From: Roseobacter insulae
GTDB lineage: Bacteria > Pseudomonadota > Alphaproteobacteria > Rhodobacterales > Rhodobacteraceae
Direction: 5' to 3'
Assembly (NCBI RefSeq): GCF_019375555.1
Contig: NZ_JAHXDN010000003.1
Span: forward strand, 248,001 to 312,000
DNA length: 64,000 bases
The translations under genes were made by a program, and so were the position numbers. Below the pieces are notes generated by a model that ran no database searches, was not told the origin of the DNA, and saw only the letters and a list, made by a program, of their open reading frames with translations. Below are positions 7,996 to 14,761 of this stretch, piece by piece. The stretch's first letter is position 1; each line of letters starts with the position of its first letter.

Positions 7996-8400
7996 TCAGT
8001 AGAGCACCCACGCAATCATCGCCCAGAACGTGCAGGCGACGGAGATTTCGAGAGCGATCCTGCACAGCCCGAACTTCCGGGTGCGCGCAGCCGCCAGAAT
8101 GAGCGGGATCATCACGCTGTAGAGACCAAAGGCGACCACAAGCGACAGCGCCTCCGGGGCCGGGTGCATTTCCCAGAGGTTGATCCCCTGGGATTTGAGA
8201 AAGCGCGCGATCACGTAATAGGTCCGCTCGATGATCAGCGCGACAGCACCGATGGCCACCGTGGCCTTGAAGCCCAGATCGATCGCGCTCTGCATCAGCG
8301 CGCCATGGGGTGCTGCCAGCACGCGGAAGGCAAGCACCGTAAGTATTGCAATCATCGTCAGGTGGCTGGCGACGGTGTAGGCGTTCAGTCCCATGTCCAT
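7996..8400 (-). CDS. small phage integral membrane protein (putative lysis-cassette member)
   Basis: A 134-residue protein with about four predicted membrane segments: near residues 10-30, 40-62, 82-104 and 115-133. It contains no charged domain that would suggest an enzyme. It sits between the holin-like gene and the DUF2730 gene, so a role in the lysis cassette (second holin or antiholin) is likely but inferred. Its ATG overlaps the stop of the holin gene by one base (TGATG arrangement at 8400). Confidence 0.75.
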   Translation of the reverse strand: MDMGLNAYTVASHLTMIAILTVLAFRVLAAPHGALMQSAIDLGFKATVAIGAVALIIERTYYVIARFLKSQGINLWEMHPAPEALSLVVAFGLYSVMIPLILAAARTRKFGLCRIALEISVACTFWAMIAWVLY

Positions 8401-8912
8401 CAGCGCGCACCCTTCCAGTTCCTGACCGTCTCCTTGACGGTATGCCCGCCCATGTAGAGGCCCATGTAGGCAGCGCTGAGCTGCAGCAGGATGCTGAAGT
8501 CAACGGGGGGCAGGGCGATCTTCCAGATGGCATTCGCCACATGCAGCAGAACGATGTTCCAGAGCCAGAGGAAGCCCATCAGATACATGCCTGCGGGTCG
8601 CCACGCGGCCTGCCAGCCGCCCTTGGCTGTCTCCGCCAGCAGGATCGCCTGCCGGGCCTCTGTCTCGGCCACATAGAGCGCGATCATTTCCGGTGTCCTG
8701 GCCTCAACTTCCAGCACCGCCTCGCGCATCACGTCTGGCGAGGCGCGGATCCAGTCATCGATGTCTGCGGGCCGGATCCCCGCCCGTTCGGCCACGGCCT
8801 CGGCCACGCTCTCCGCCAGCCGCGCATTGCCTGGTCCGATCCTGTCGGACAGGATCTTGCGGATGATGGGCGCGCCGATTTCAGTGGCCAGCGCGATCAG
8901 GGCGGCACTCAT
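8400..8912 (-). CDS. 3TM-type holin-like protein
   Basis: A 170-residue protein starting MSAALIALATEIGAPIIRKI. It has an N-terminal amphipathic region, two clear hydrophobic segments (GMYLMGFLWLWNIVLLHVA and FSILLQLSAAYMGLYMGGH), and the ending TVKETVRNWKGAR. This pattern matches the 3TM-type holins of alphaproteobacterial phages, which open the inner membrane so that the lysozyme can reach the wall. The ATG at 8912 sits two bases after the previous stop. A start at 8999 would overlap that gene extensively. It is placed directly after lysozyme and a small exported protein. Confidence 0.75.
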   Translation of the reverse strand: MSAALIALATEIGAPIIRKILSDRIGPGNARLAESVAEAVAERAGIRPADIDDWIRASPDVMREAVLEVEARTPEMIALYVAETEARQAILLAETAKGGWQAAWRPAGMYLMGFLWLWNIVLLHVANAIWKIALPPVDFSILLQLSAAYMGLYMGGHTVKETVRNWKGAR

Positions 8913-8913
8913 G

Positions 8914-9234
8914 TCAACCCTCCTCGCCCGGAACAGGCGGTTCGGGTGCAGGAACCTCCAGGGTGGCCCAACTGGTCCCCACGGCAATGCCGCAGGCAAT
9001 TCCGTCGGGTCTGAGCAGGATGACAGTGAACGTGCCCCCCCCCGGCTCTCCCATGATGATCAATTGGTGTTCGTTGGGCTGGATCCCGACCCAGATTGTC
9101 TCTTCGCCGTACTCGTCGGCCAGTTTTTTCTGGGCGAGTTCCAGCGGGGCGCATCCAGCCGAGGCAGGCGCGGCGGCGAAAGACAGAACGGCCAACAGGG
9201 GCAGCAGCAACAGAAGGTTCAAAAGCGATTTCAT
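8914..9234 (-). CDS. small exported phage protein in the lysis cassette
   Basis: A 106-residue protein with a clear Sec signal peptide (MKSLLNLLLLLPLLAVLSFA, cleavage probably after ASA at about residue 26). The mature part is short and contains two cysteines, ending in a proline- and glutamate-rich tail. SAGC near the cleavage site resembles a weak lipobox, so a lipoprotein is possible. In this place between lysozyme and holin a spanin-like role would make sense, but the sequence does not prove it. The ATG comes shortly after the lysozyme stop. Confidence 0.7.
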   Translation of the reverse strand: MKSLLNLLLLLPLLAVLSFAAAPASAGCAPLELAQKKLADEYGEETIWVGIQPNEHQLIIMGEPGGGTFTVILLRPDGIACGIAVGTSWATLEVPAPEPPVPGEEG

Positions 9235-9237
9235 GGG

Positions 9238-10146
9238 TTAAATTCCTCTCAGTTTTTGGGCGAGTTTTGGGAAACGGGTCTGCACCTTGACGGCCACCGC
9301 GTCGCGGTAGGTCCACGCGAGGTAGAGGGCTGCAAGAATGCCTGCGATCAACGCAACCGTGATGATCCCAACCGCGATATCCAGCGGCACTGCCTCGGCG
9401 GCACCGGCACCGCCGGACACAGCCGCGCCGGTCGCGGTCGTGTTGGTGGTCGTTTTGACCTTGCTGCGGGCGTCCAGTCGCCGCTGCAGGGTCGAGAGCG
9501 TGGCGCGACCGATGATGCCGTCGACGGTCAGATCGTGATCGGCCTGAAAACTGACGACGGCGGCTGCGCTGATACCGCGCCTGTCAGCGCTGGGATCGTA
9601 TCCAAGGAGCGCGAGGGCGCTGTGGATCTCGGCCAGCTCCGCTTCGGTCAGGCTAACGACGATCCGCGCGAAGCGGGTATCCCGTTGAGGCACAGGCTGA
9701 CTGCCGTAATTGCCGTCACGGATCAGCAAAAACTCTTCCTCGCGGCGACGGACAAGACCGGGCAGCACCCTGCCGCCGCCCTTGCGCCAGAGCCGGATTT
9801 TCGAGGCGACCTCGCCCCATTTGCCTGCGCGCCATGCCGCCACCCAGGAGGCGCGATGGATCGCGCCGGTGTTCCAGTCAAAGCTGACACCGCCGTCGAA
9901 CTCGAACTGGTTGGCGCGGGGCATCGCCACCAGAACGCGCGGTTCGTAATTGTTTCTCAGCGCGCGGGACAGCATTGCGCTGGCCTCTGGGCGGGTGATC
10001 TTCATGCCTGCCTTGGGGGTGACGACGCCTGAGGCCTTGGTCAGGCCCGCGCCGATGGTCCAGATGCCCACCGGATCACGGTAAGCCTTCAGAACGACAC
10101 CTTCGTGGCGCTCGAGAAATGCAATGCCTTCGGCGCTTGTGTGCAT
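9238..10146 (-). CDS. GH24 lysozyme with peptidoglycan-binding domain and C-terminal membrane anchor
   Basis: A 302-residue endolysin. The GH24 domain begins at the N-terminus, and the T4-lysozyme-type catalytic triad is visible: Glu15 in LERHEG, Asp24 in AYRDPVG, and Thr30 in WTIGAG. A peptidoglycan-binding repeat follows (EIHSALALLGYD to VDGIIGRATLSTLQRRL). The protein ends with a low-complexity linker and one membrane segment (VGIITVALIAGILAALYLAW), unusual for a soluble endolysin and suggesting attachment to the inner membrane. The ATG at 10146 is preferred; an upstream start at 10227 would read through the regulatory gap. It is the first gene of the late operon. Confidence 0.9.
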   Translation of the reverse strand: MHTSAEGIAFLERHEGVVLKAYRDPVGIWTIGAGLTKASGVVTPKAGMKITRPEASAMLSRALRNNYEPRVLVAMPRANQFEFDGGVSFDWNTGAIHRASWVAAWRAGKWGEVASKIRLWRKGGGRVLPGLVRRREEEFLLIRDGNYGSQPVPQRDTRFARIVVSLTEAELAEIHSALALLGYDPSADRRGISAAAVVSFQADHDLTVDGIIGRATLSTLQRRLDARSKVKTTTNTTATGAAVSGGAGAAEAVPLDIAVGIITVALIAGILAALYLAWTYRDAVAVKVQTRFPKLAQKLRGI

Positions 10147-10193
10147 GATCTGACCCCGGAGATTTCGCGAGGCCCGGCGCGCCCGCGTTACCG

Positions 10194-10246
10194 GTCCAGA
10201 ATGGCCGGTCGGGCGTGTCCAGAACATCCGCGCAATTGCGCGGATG
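10194..10246 (-). promoter_or_regulatory. late-operon control region: direct repeats and a perfect palindrome
   Basis: The 102-base gap before the lysozyme gene holds a perfect 22-base palindrome at 10225-10246, three bases past the Mor-like stop. Two direct copies of GTCCAGAA lie at 10194-10201 and 10217-10224, 23 bases apart. In Mu the late promoters lie downstream of the Mor/C regulators, so the repeats are candidate activator sites. The palindrome could be a terminator stem for the middle transcript (it has no long T run) or an operator. The structure is seen; the roles are inferred. Confidence 0.45.
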
Positions 10247-10248
10247 CG

Positions 10249-10626
10249 TCAGAACAGTGAGGGTTGATCGGGGGAGGGGGTGGGCGTGTCGCGCAAGCCG
10301 TCAAGGTGCCTTCGCACGGTGCTGTCATTGATGTGCAGTTTGCGGGCAATTTCAGCAACGGACAAGCCTTTTGATTTCAGCGCTGCGGAGAGCCACGGTT
10401 TGGCGTTGGGAATGCGGGCCTTCATGTGGGGTGCGGCTTCGACCAGGGCACGCATCTTTTCGGTGCCGATGGATTTCTCTAGCGCCGATTTGCCCTGCGG
10501 GTTGGCCGGGAAGTAAACCTCCGCACCGCCGAACTCGAGCAGGAAGTCCACAGCCCCGTCGACACCGAGGATGCGGACATAGGTGGCGATGTTCGCAGGG
10601 GGCTTTGGGAGGCGCGATCTCGTCAC
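10249..10626 (-). CDS. Mor/C-like transcription activator of late genes
   Basis: A 125-residue regulator with the layout of the Mor family. A beta-strand element GGAEVYFP is at residues 33-40 (Mor proteins have GGxxxYIP), and a C-terminal helix-turn-helix at 88-108 (LSVAEIARKLHINDSTVRRHL). It is encoded directly before the late operon, exactly where Mu has Mor/C. The start is a GTG that overlaps the stop of the previous gene (GTGA); reading further upstream merges into another gene's frame. It would recruit RNA polymerase to late promoters. A different HTH regulator is the alternative. Confidence 0.72.
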   Translation of the reverse strand: MTRSRLPKPPANIATYVRILGVDGAVDFLLEFGGAEVYFPANPQGKSALEKSIGTEKMRALVEAAPHMKARIPNAKPWLSAALKSKGLSVAEIARKLHINDSTVRRHLDGLRDTPTPSPDQPSLF

Positions 10627-10877
10627 TTGCGGCGTCTCCGCCAGCGCCGGGCGCGGTTGGAGAGGGGTTGCAGGATCCCGTGCACTGTGGTGACCCGGCC
10701 CGTCTTGCTCAACCGGTACTTCACGCCGTCGCTGATCTGACTGTCGGCCCCGGCCTTCCGGCCTTCTACGGTGGCATTGGCAATGCGCCTCTTGAGCGAC
10801 TTGACGTCCACGCCATAAACCCGCTCGAGATAGCACAGAACCGCATGGTCGGTCACGATATCCCGCTTGTCTGTCAT
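10623..10877 (-). CDS. small conserved phage protein of the middle operon
   Basis: An 84-residue protein opening with IVTDHAVLCYLERVYGVDVKSLKRRI, then a short beta-rich part (DGVKYRLSKTGRVTTVHGI) and a very basic tail. I recall similar openings (TDHAxxRYLERV) in alphaproteobacterial phage proteins, but know no function. It overlaps both neighbours: ATGA with GemA upstream and GTGA with the Mor-like gene downstream. It is therefore part of a tightly coupled regulatory operon. Confidence 0.75.
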   Translation of the reverse strand: MTDKRDIVTDHAVLCYLERVYGVDVKSLKRRIANATVEGRKAGADSQISDGVKYRLSKTGRVTTVHGILQPLSNRARRWRRRRK

Positions 10878-11335
10878 CGGCCTGTGCGCCCAAAGTCGAA
10901 ATCAATACCGGCGCGTTTTCCCCATGCCTTCAGGGCGCGGATCACTGCGTCGATCTGATCCTTCTCGCGCAGCATGTCGATGTCTGCCGGGACGGATTGC
11001 CAGTGATCGCCGAACCGGCTGCGCACGAAGGCGTTGAGGCCCGCCCGATCGGGTCGATCGAGCACTCCCGCGTCCCCCAGCTTGCGCCAGAGGACATGGA
11101 TCAGGCGCAGGTCCGACCGAGGCGCTGCGCGGTGGGTTTTTCCCGGCTTCGAATTGGGATTGAAGCCGTCTTTCTTCAGGCGATCAAGAACCGCGTCCAT
11201 GTCCTGCTCGGTCATCTCTGACATGCTGGCCTTGCCGCAGACCTCAAGCTGCAGCGCGCGCCGGTCATCCTGATCCAGCGCCAGTTCGCGGCAGGCCACG
11301 TGGATCAGCTTCATCTTGCGCAGGGAGGCACTCAC
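10874..11335 (-). CDS. gemA: GemA-like protein (Mu gp16 family, DUF1018)
   Basis: A 153-residue member of the Mu gp16/GemA family. It has two similar segments: KLIHVACRELALDQDDRRAL near the N-terminus and LRLIHVLWRKLGDAGVLDR in the middle, followed by a helical C-terminus. In Mu, GemA alters host gene expression and DNA supercoiling and is co-transcribed with mor; here it is two genes upstream of the Mor-like gene. The GTG start at 11335 overlaps the previous stop (GTGA) and has GGAGG 8 bases upstream. An ATG at 11314 is an alternative. Confidence 0.85.
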   Translation of the reverse strand: MSASLRKMKLIHVACRELALDQDDRRALQLEVCGKASMSEMTEQDMDAVLDRLKKDGFNPNSKPGKTHRAAPRSDLRLIHVLWRKLGDAGVLDRPDRAGLNAFVRSRFGDHWQSVPADIDMLREKDQIDAVIRALKAWGKRAGIDFDFGRTGR

Positions 11336-11718
11336 GACGTGTGCCTCCGAATAAACTGCGGGGTCGGCGCAAGCCGGGTGCGACGTGATTTGAAGGGCCA
11401 TGCGTGTACGAACCGGGGGGCGTGGGCGACGTTTTCCTTGACCCGTTCCGTTATGATCTTGAGCGCCATCTCGATCTCCAGATCCCGGATTTCTTCCAGA
11501 CGCTTCAGGCCGCCAAGCACAGTCGTGTGATCGCGGTCTCCAAATTCGCGTCCGATTGTGACCGTCGAGGCGTCGGTGAGGGACTTGCAAAGTGCAAAGG
11601 CCACATAGCGCATGCGCGCAAAGTCCTTGCGGTGGCTCGGCCCGGTGAGGACGGCCTCCGGTACACCGAAATGCCGCGCTGTGGCCGATCTGATGTCGCT
11701 GATTGCGATGTGGTTCAT
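11332..11718 (-). CDS. stand-alone DnaA domain IV-like DNA-binding protein
   Basis: A 128-residue protein carrying the DnaA box-binding fold without the AAA+ domain. Residues 30-75 read like DnaA domain IV, with RMRYVAFALCKSLTDAS, TIGREFGDRDHTTVLGGLKRL and the signature DRDHTTV at 61-67. A basic tail follows. The ATG at 11718 overlaps the stop of the ASCH gene (ATGA). Such proteins could bind DnaA boxes and divert or block host initiation, or regulate phage genes; this is inference. Relatives occur next to gemA in alphaproteobacterial transposable phages as far as I remember. Confidence 0.82.
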   Translation of the reverse strand: MNHIAISDIRSATARHFGVPEAVLTGPSHRKDFARMRYVAFALCKSLTDASTVTIGREFGDRDHTTVLGGLKRLEEIRDLEIEMALKIITERVKENVAHAPRFVHAWPFKSRRTRLAPTPQFIRRHTS

Positions 11719-12140
11719 GCCGCAAGCTCCAGAATTTCCTGCTCTGCAGAATAGCCCCACAGGATCCACACGCCTCGAAACACTCCAATCCCATACTCTC
11801 GGAACCAGAAGGTGTGGAAGTCGGCCATGTCGTCAAATCCATCTGCGCGGGCAAATCTGTTGAGATGCGAGTTGTGATGCTGGCATTGCGGGTCAAGCAC
11901 GAAGGGTCCGGCGTGCACAAAGGCGATTTTATCCTCCTCGACATGGATCCGGATCGGCTCGACCCGCGTGCAGATCGGATCGGGGATGATCTTGCGGCAG
12001 TATTTGGTGCGCATCGCCTCATAGAGCTGGACTGGCTCTCCGACGCGTGCATGGCGTTTGCGTTCCCCCCGGATGGTGCCGAACTTGGTGCCGTCCTCGA
12101 TGCGCGGGCTGAAGCGTTTCTTGAAGCTGTAGGCTACCAC
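11715..12140 (-). CDS. ASCH (PUA-like) domain protein
   Basis: A 141-residue protein with the ASCH pattern. It opens VAYSFKKRFSPRIEDGTKFG, followed by TIRGERKRHARVGEPVQLYEAMRTK and a Cys-containing strand. ASCH domains belong to the PUA superfamily and bind RNA or modified nucleotides. In phages they often form the N-terminal part of transcription-linked proteins; the precise role here is unknown. The C-terminal half contains several His and Trp residues. It overlaps the next gene by four bases. Confidence 0.8.
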   Translation of the reverse strand: MVAYSFKKRFSPRIEDGTKFGTIRGERKRHARVGEPVQLYEAMRTKYCRKIIPDPICTRVEPIRIHVEEDKIAFVHAGPFVLDPQCQHHNSHLNRFARADGFDDMADFHTFWFREYGIGVFRGVWILWGYSAEQEILELAA

Positions 12141-12379
12141 AACTCTGGTTCCTCAGCCCACCGCCTGATCTCTTCATCGACCGCTTCAAGCACGCCATCG
12201 ATCGCCGCATCCAAATCCGAAAACAGGCCGTCAATTGCACCGCTTATCGGGCCTTCATCCCAATAGCCTGCAATATCGTTGAGGTATCTGGAGTTGCTTT
12301 TCTTCAGCGCCTTTAACTTTCGAACCGTGCGCGCGCGCGCCTCCTTTTCTGACCGGGGTTGAGCTGGCATCCGTCTCAT
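12134..12379 (-). CDS. small helical phage protein, unknown function
   Basis: An 81-residue protein with a very basic N-terminal half (many Arg and Lys up to about residue 30) and an acidic C-terminal half with helical pattern (SDLDAAIDGVLEAVDEEIRRW). The ATG at 12379 follows the DUF3164 stop by a few bases and has AAGG upstream. The family is not recognised. Charge segregation suggests nucleic-acid binding by the N-terminus, as a guess. Confidence 0.7.
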   Translation of the reverse strand: MRRMPAQPRSEKEARARTVRKLKALKKSNSRYLNDIAGYWDEGPISGAIDGLFSDLDAAIDGVLEAVDEEIRRWAEEPELW

Positions 12380-12384
12380 GCTGC

Positions 12385-13236
12385 TCACGCCTTCGCCATG
12401 TCGATGGTGACCGACTTCCATGTCGCGTCAAAACGGTCGCGACGGTAACACCGGATGTAGGTTTTGGAGCCGACAACGCGCTGCGCGTCGCGGATCGCGT
12501 CCATGGCGCGCTTCCAGCGGGCGTCCTCGATCGGCAGGCGCGTCAGCTTGATGATCTCCGCCCGGTTGACCATCCCGGCCTTGTCGGTGTGGAACGCGTT
12601 GGTGATGACCGCGCGGATCTCCGGGCGCGCATCCTCTGACCATTCGTTCAGGCAGGCGTCGACCAGTTCCTTGGCGATCTGCAATTCCGGTCCGAAATCG
12701 ATGAAGTCGTTGATCCGAACCTCGACCTTGTAGAGGCCGTCATAGGACATCAGGCTCTTGTTGCCTTTCCGGCCACCGACGGTCAGCCCGTATTCCTGCG
12801 CGAGGATTTCCTCGAAGCCGTCGATGTCATCGATCACATGGGCTTTCTGGCGGGAGACCTGCTCGCTGAGCGCGATCCAGTAGCCGATGATCTTGCGCAC
12901 CGTCTCGTCCTCAAGCTGGTGCTGGGCCTTGACCATATCCAGCGGTACCAACCCGCCCTTGGCGTCGTTCATGTAGGTCTTGCCGTTGGTCTCGACCTTG
13001 CCGGTCGGGATCGGTGCGGGGGTGAAACTGCTTGTGGTCCCGCCCTGCGGCGACAGGTTCAGCGCGTCGGCTACCTGTTGCGCCGCTGCCTGCGGATCCG
13101 GCAGATCATCATTGATTTCACAGACGAGGAAGCCGAAGGAAAAGCTTTGCTTTCCGCTGGCATCGACCTTCGCCTTACCGCGCCGAAAAACGGCTCCGTC
13201 TTCGGCGTAATAGGGGCCACAGGTTGGATCAGTCAT
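12385..13236 (-). CDS. DUF3164 family protein with an N-terminal fused small domain
   Basis: A 283-residue early protein. Residues from about 75 match the DUF3164 pattern of Mu-like phages: a KTYMNDAKGGLVP opening, then DETVRKIIGYWIALSEQVSR and a C-terminal region with WKSVTIDMAKA. The first about 65 residues (GPYYAEDGAVFRRG to AAQQVADALN) are not part of DUF3164 as I know it. They resemble the separate protein encoded at 13413-13619. The ATG at 13236 overlaps the previous gene's end and has AAAGGA upstream. The role in transposition or replication is unknown. Confidence 0.82.
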   Translation of the reverse strand: MTDPTCGPYYAEDGAVFRRGKAKVDASGKQSFSFGFLVCEINDDLPDPQAAAQQVADALNLSPQGGTTSSFTPAPIPTGKVETNGKTYMNDAKGGLVPLDMVKAQHQLEDETVRKIIGYWIALSEQVSRQKAHVIDDIDGFEEILAQEYGLTVGGRKGNKSLMSYDGLYKVEVRINDFIDFGPELQIAKELVDACLNEWSEDARPEIRAVITNAFHTDKAGMVNRAEIIKLTRLPIEDARWKRAMDAIRDAQRVVGSKTYIRCYRRDRFDATWKSVTIDMAKA

Positions 13237-13408
13237 GAGAAGCATCCTTTTCCGAGTTGAGTTGAGTTTCCTCTTCGGCGGCGATTTCCTCGAGTGCCTC
13301 GATCGCGTCGCGCAGACGACTGCAGGCCGTCCAGAACGCGCCGTCCTTGATGTACGTTTCCGCCAGCTGGATCTGGCATTTGGCGTCATGAATGGTTTTT
13401 GAACCCAT
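13229..13408 (-). CDS. small early phage protein, unknown function
   Basis: A 59-residue protein (MGSKTIHDAKCQIQLAETY onward) predicted to be two helices with an acidic C-terminus. It ends inside the start of the DUF3164 gene (8-base overlap) and begins just after the preceding small gene. The start at 13408 is chosen because the upstream in-frame ATG would overlap the neighbour. The family is not recognised. Confidence 0.65.
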   Translation of the reverse strand: MGSKTIHDAKCQIQLAETYIKDGAFWTACSRLRDAIEALEEIAAEEETQLNSEKDASHD

Positions 13409-13412
13409 CAGA

Positions 13413-13619
13413 TCAGCCCTCCGCACGGTGCTGCGCATTCAGTGCGCTGGCGATCTGCTGGGCTGTACCCGCCGGATTTCCGGCACCTTTGGGCACCTCG
13501 CAGACGGTGCGCTGATGGGAGATCACGGTTTCCTGTCCGTTTTCACGCCGTGCGAGGGCACGCTGGAACACGAAGCTGCCGGTGGCGTAATAGGCACCGT
13601 CGAGAATGGGTCTCGTCAT
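13413..13619 (-). CDS. small early phage protein, paralogue of the N-terminus of the DUF3164 protein
   Basis: A 68-residue protein whose core (GAYYATGSFVFQRALARREN, then CEVP and TAQQIASALN) aligns without large gaps to residues 7-65 of the nearby DUF3164 fusion (GPYYAEDGAVFRRGKAKVDA, then CEIN and AAQQVADALN). An AAGGA binding site lies 6 bases before the ATG. The two copies lie 180 bases apart, so a tandem duplication followed by fusion is the simplest explanation. Function unknown. Confidence 0.75.
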   Translation of the reverse strand: MTRPILDGAYYATGSFVFQRALARRENGQETVISHQRTVCEVPKGAGNPAGTAQQIASALNAQHRAEG

Positions 13620-13840
13620 GTTTTGTCCTTTTCGAGTTGGAGGAAGAGGGGGAGGCGTTCGGGATCGCCGGGTCGGCCTGGCAGTACGCCGCTTGCGGCG
13701 ATCACCAGCGCCATGGCCTCGATTTCGTCCATCGTGCAGAGCGTTGTGCCACGCGGTCCCATCAGGTCCACCTTGGCCACGCCGCTGGCCGCAAGGCGCG
13801 TCATCTGCTGGACGGTCATTGGTTCAGTCGTTGACGGCAC
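13616..13840 (-). CDS. small early phage protein, unknown function
   Basis: A 74-residue protein. A GTG start at 13840 has GGGGAGG 5 bases upstream, so it is preferred over an ATG at 13819, although it overlaps the end of the upstream regulator by 17 bases. Residues 14-45 look like a short beta-alpha element (AKVDLMGPRGTTLCTMDEIE). The family is not recognised. It overlaps the next gene by four bases. Confidence 0.65.
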   Translation of the reverse strand: MPSTTEPMTVQQMTRLAASGVAKVDLMGPRGTTLCTMDEIEAMALVIAASGVLPGRPGDPERLPLFLQLEKDKT

Positions 13841-14210
13841 GGGAACCTCCCCTGGTGAAACGGTCGCAGTTGCGACAGGCGCGAAACATCAGCACGCGCT
13901 CATACGCCGCCGAGGTGAGCTTGGCCGCATAATCGCGCCAGAACAGGCAATCGGCGGAACTGATCCAGTCGAGCGCCGGGCACTTGACCTGCTCGGCGCA
14001 GATCACAGCGCGGACACGCTCTTCCAGGACAGCCATGTTGCCCGCATATTCGTTGCGCAGCGCGGAGCTGATGACACCGGGCGAGCGCCCGATCTGCTTG
14101 GCAACCTTGCTTTGTGACGAGCCTGCGGCATCGCAGGCCGCGACCAGGGCTTCAATCCAATCGGGTATGTCGCCCCATGCGGCGCGCGCGATTTCCATAC
14201 GGTCACTCAC
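13824..14210 (-). CDS. helix-turn-helix regulator with cysteine-containing C-terminus
   Basis: A 128-residue protein. Residues 20-60 contain a helix-turn-helix (AAGSSQSKVAKQIGRSPGVI, then SSALRNEYAG). The second half carries five cysteines (CAEQVKCPALDW, DCLFWRD and FRACRNCDRF), possibly a metal site. The GTG start at 14210 overlaps the previous stop as GTGA. It lies between MuB and the small early genes and may be a second phage regulator. The DNA target is unknown. Confidence 0.75.
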   Translation of the reverse strand: MSDRMEIARAAWGDIPDWIEALVAACDAAGSSQSKVAKQIGRSPGVISSALRNEYAGNMAVLEERVRAVICAEQVKCPALDWISSADCLFWRDYAAKLTSAAYERVLMFRACRNCDRFTRGGSRAVND

Positions 14211-14761
14211 AGCCGCGCCCCCTGAACATGAACGACGCGGTCCTCGTTGGTATCCACCACAACCTGCATGCGCCTGATGTTCGGGGGCAGCGGGCCGCTG
14301 TCGCGGATCAGCAGGTACCGCGCGGGACGTGCCTGTGAGGGGCGCGCCTTCTGGATGACTTTCAGGTATTGTGCGGACAGCAGTGCAGAACAGAACTTTT
14401 GCGCTTCTGCGTCCGACACCGGACCGTCTGTTGCCGCCAGCGATGCCACGATGTCCTGAGACGTGAACTGGCGCAGCACCCGGATCGCCGTCCACATGGC
14501 CCCGGCAGGTGTCGCGCGTTTCTGCGAGGCACGTTCCTGCCGTGCCTCGGCGTCCATCAGGGAATAGAAAATCTGGTTGTTTTCGCGTTTGACCACGCGC
14601 AGCTCACCGCGTTTTTTCAAGCCGACGAGGAAGTGCTTGCGCCTGACTGTCGGGCCGCCCACGGTGGCGAGGATCTCCGCCTGCGTGTAGGCCTCATGTC
14701 GTTGCATGAAGTCCATCATGATCTTTTTTTCTGCTTCGAAATCCGCCTCGAATGTGTTCAT
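14207..14761 (-). CDS. early phage protein with winged-helix-like N-terminus
   Basis: A 184-residue protein. The first 65 residues form a likely winged helix (YTQAEILATVGGPTVRRKHF, then LKKRGELRVVKRENNQIFYS). A second such unit may follow at about 92-150 (RQFTSQDIVASLAATDGPVS, then ALLSAQYLKVI, ending RYLLIRDSG). Two DNA-binding units suggest a regulator or replication accessory. It begins where MuB ends (one-base overlap) and is probably translated with it. No named family is recognised. Confidence 0.75.
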   Translation of the reverse strand: MNTFEADFEAEKKIMMDFMQRHEAYTQAEILATVGGPTVRRKHFLVGLKKRGELRVVKRENNQIFYSLMDAEARQERASQKRATPAGAMWTAIRVLRQFTSQDIVASLAATDGPVSDAEAQKFCSALLSAQYLKVIQKARPSQARPARYLLIRDSGPLPPNIRRMQVVVDTNEDRVVHVQGARL

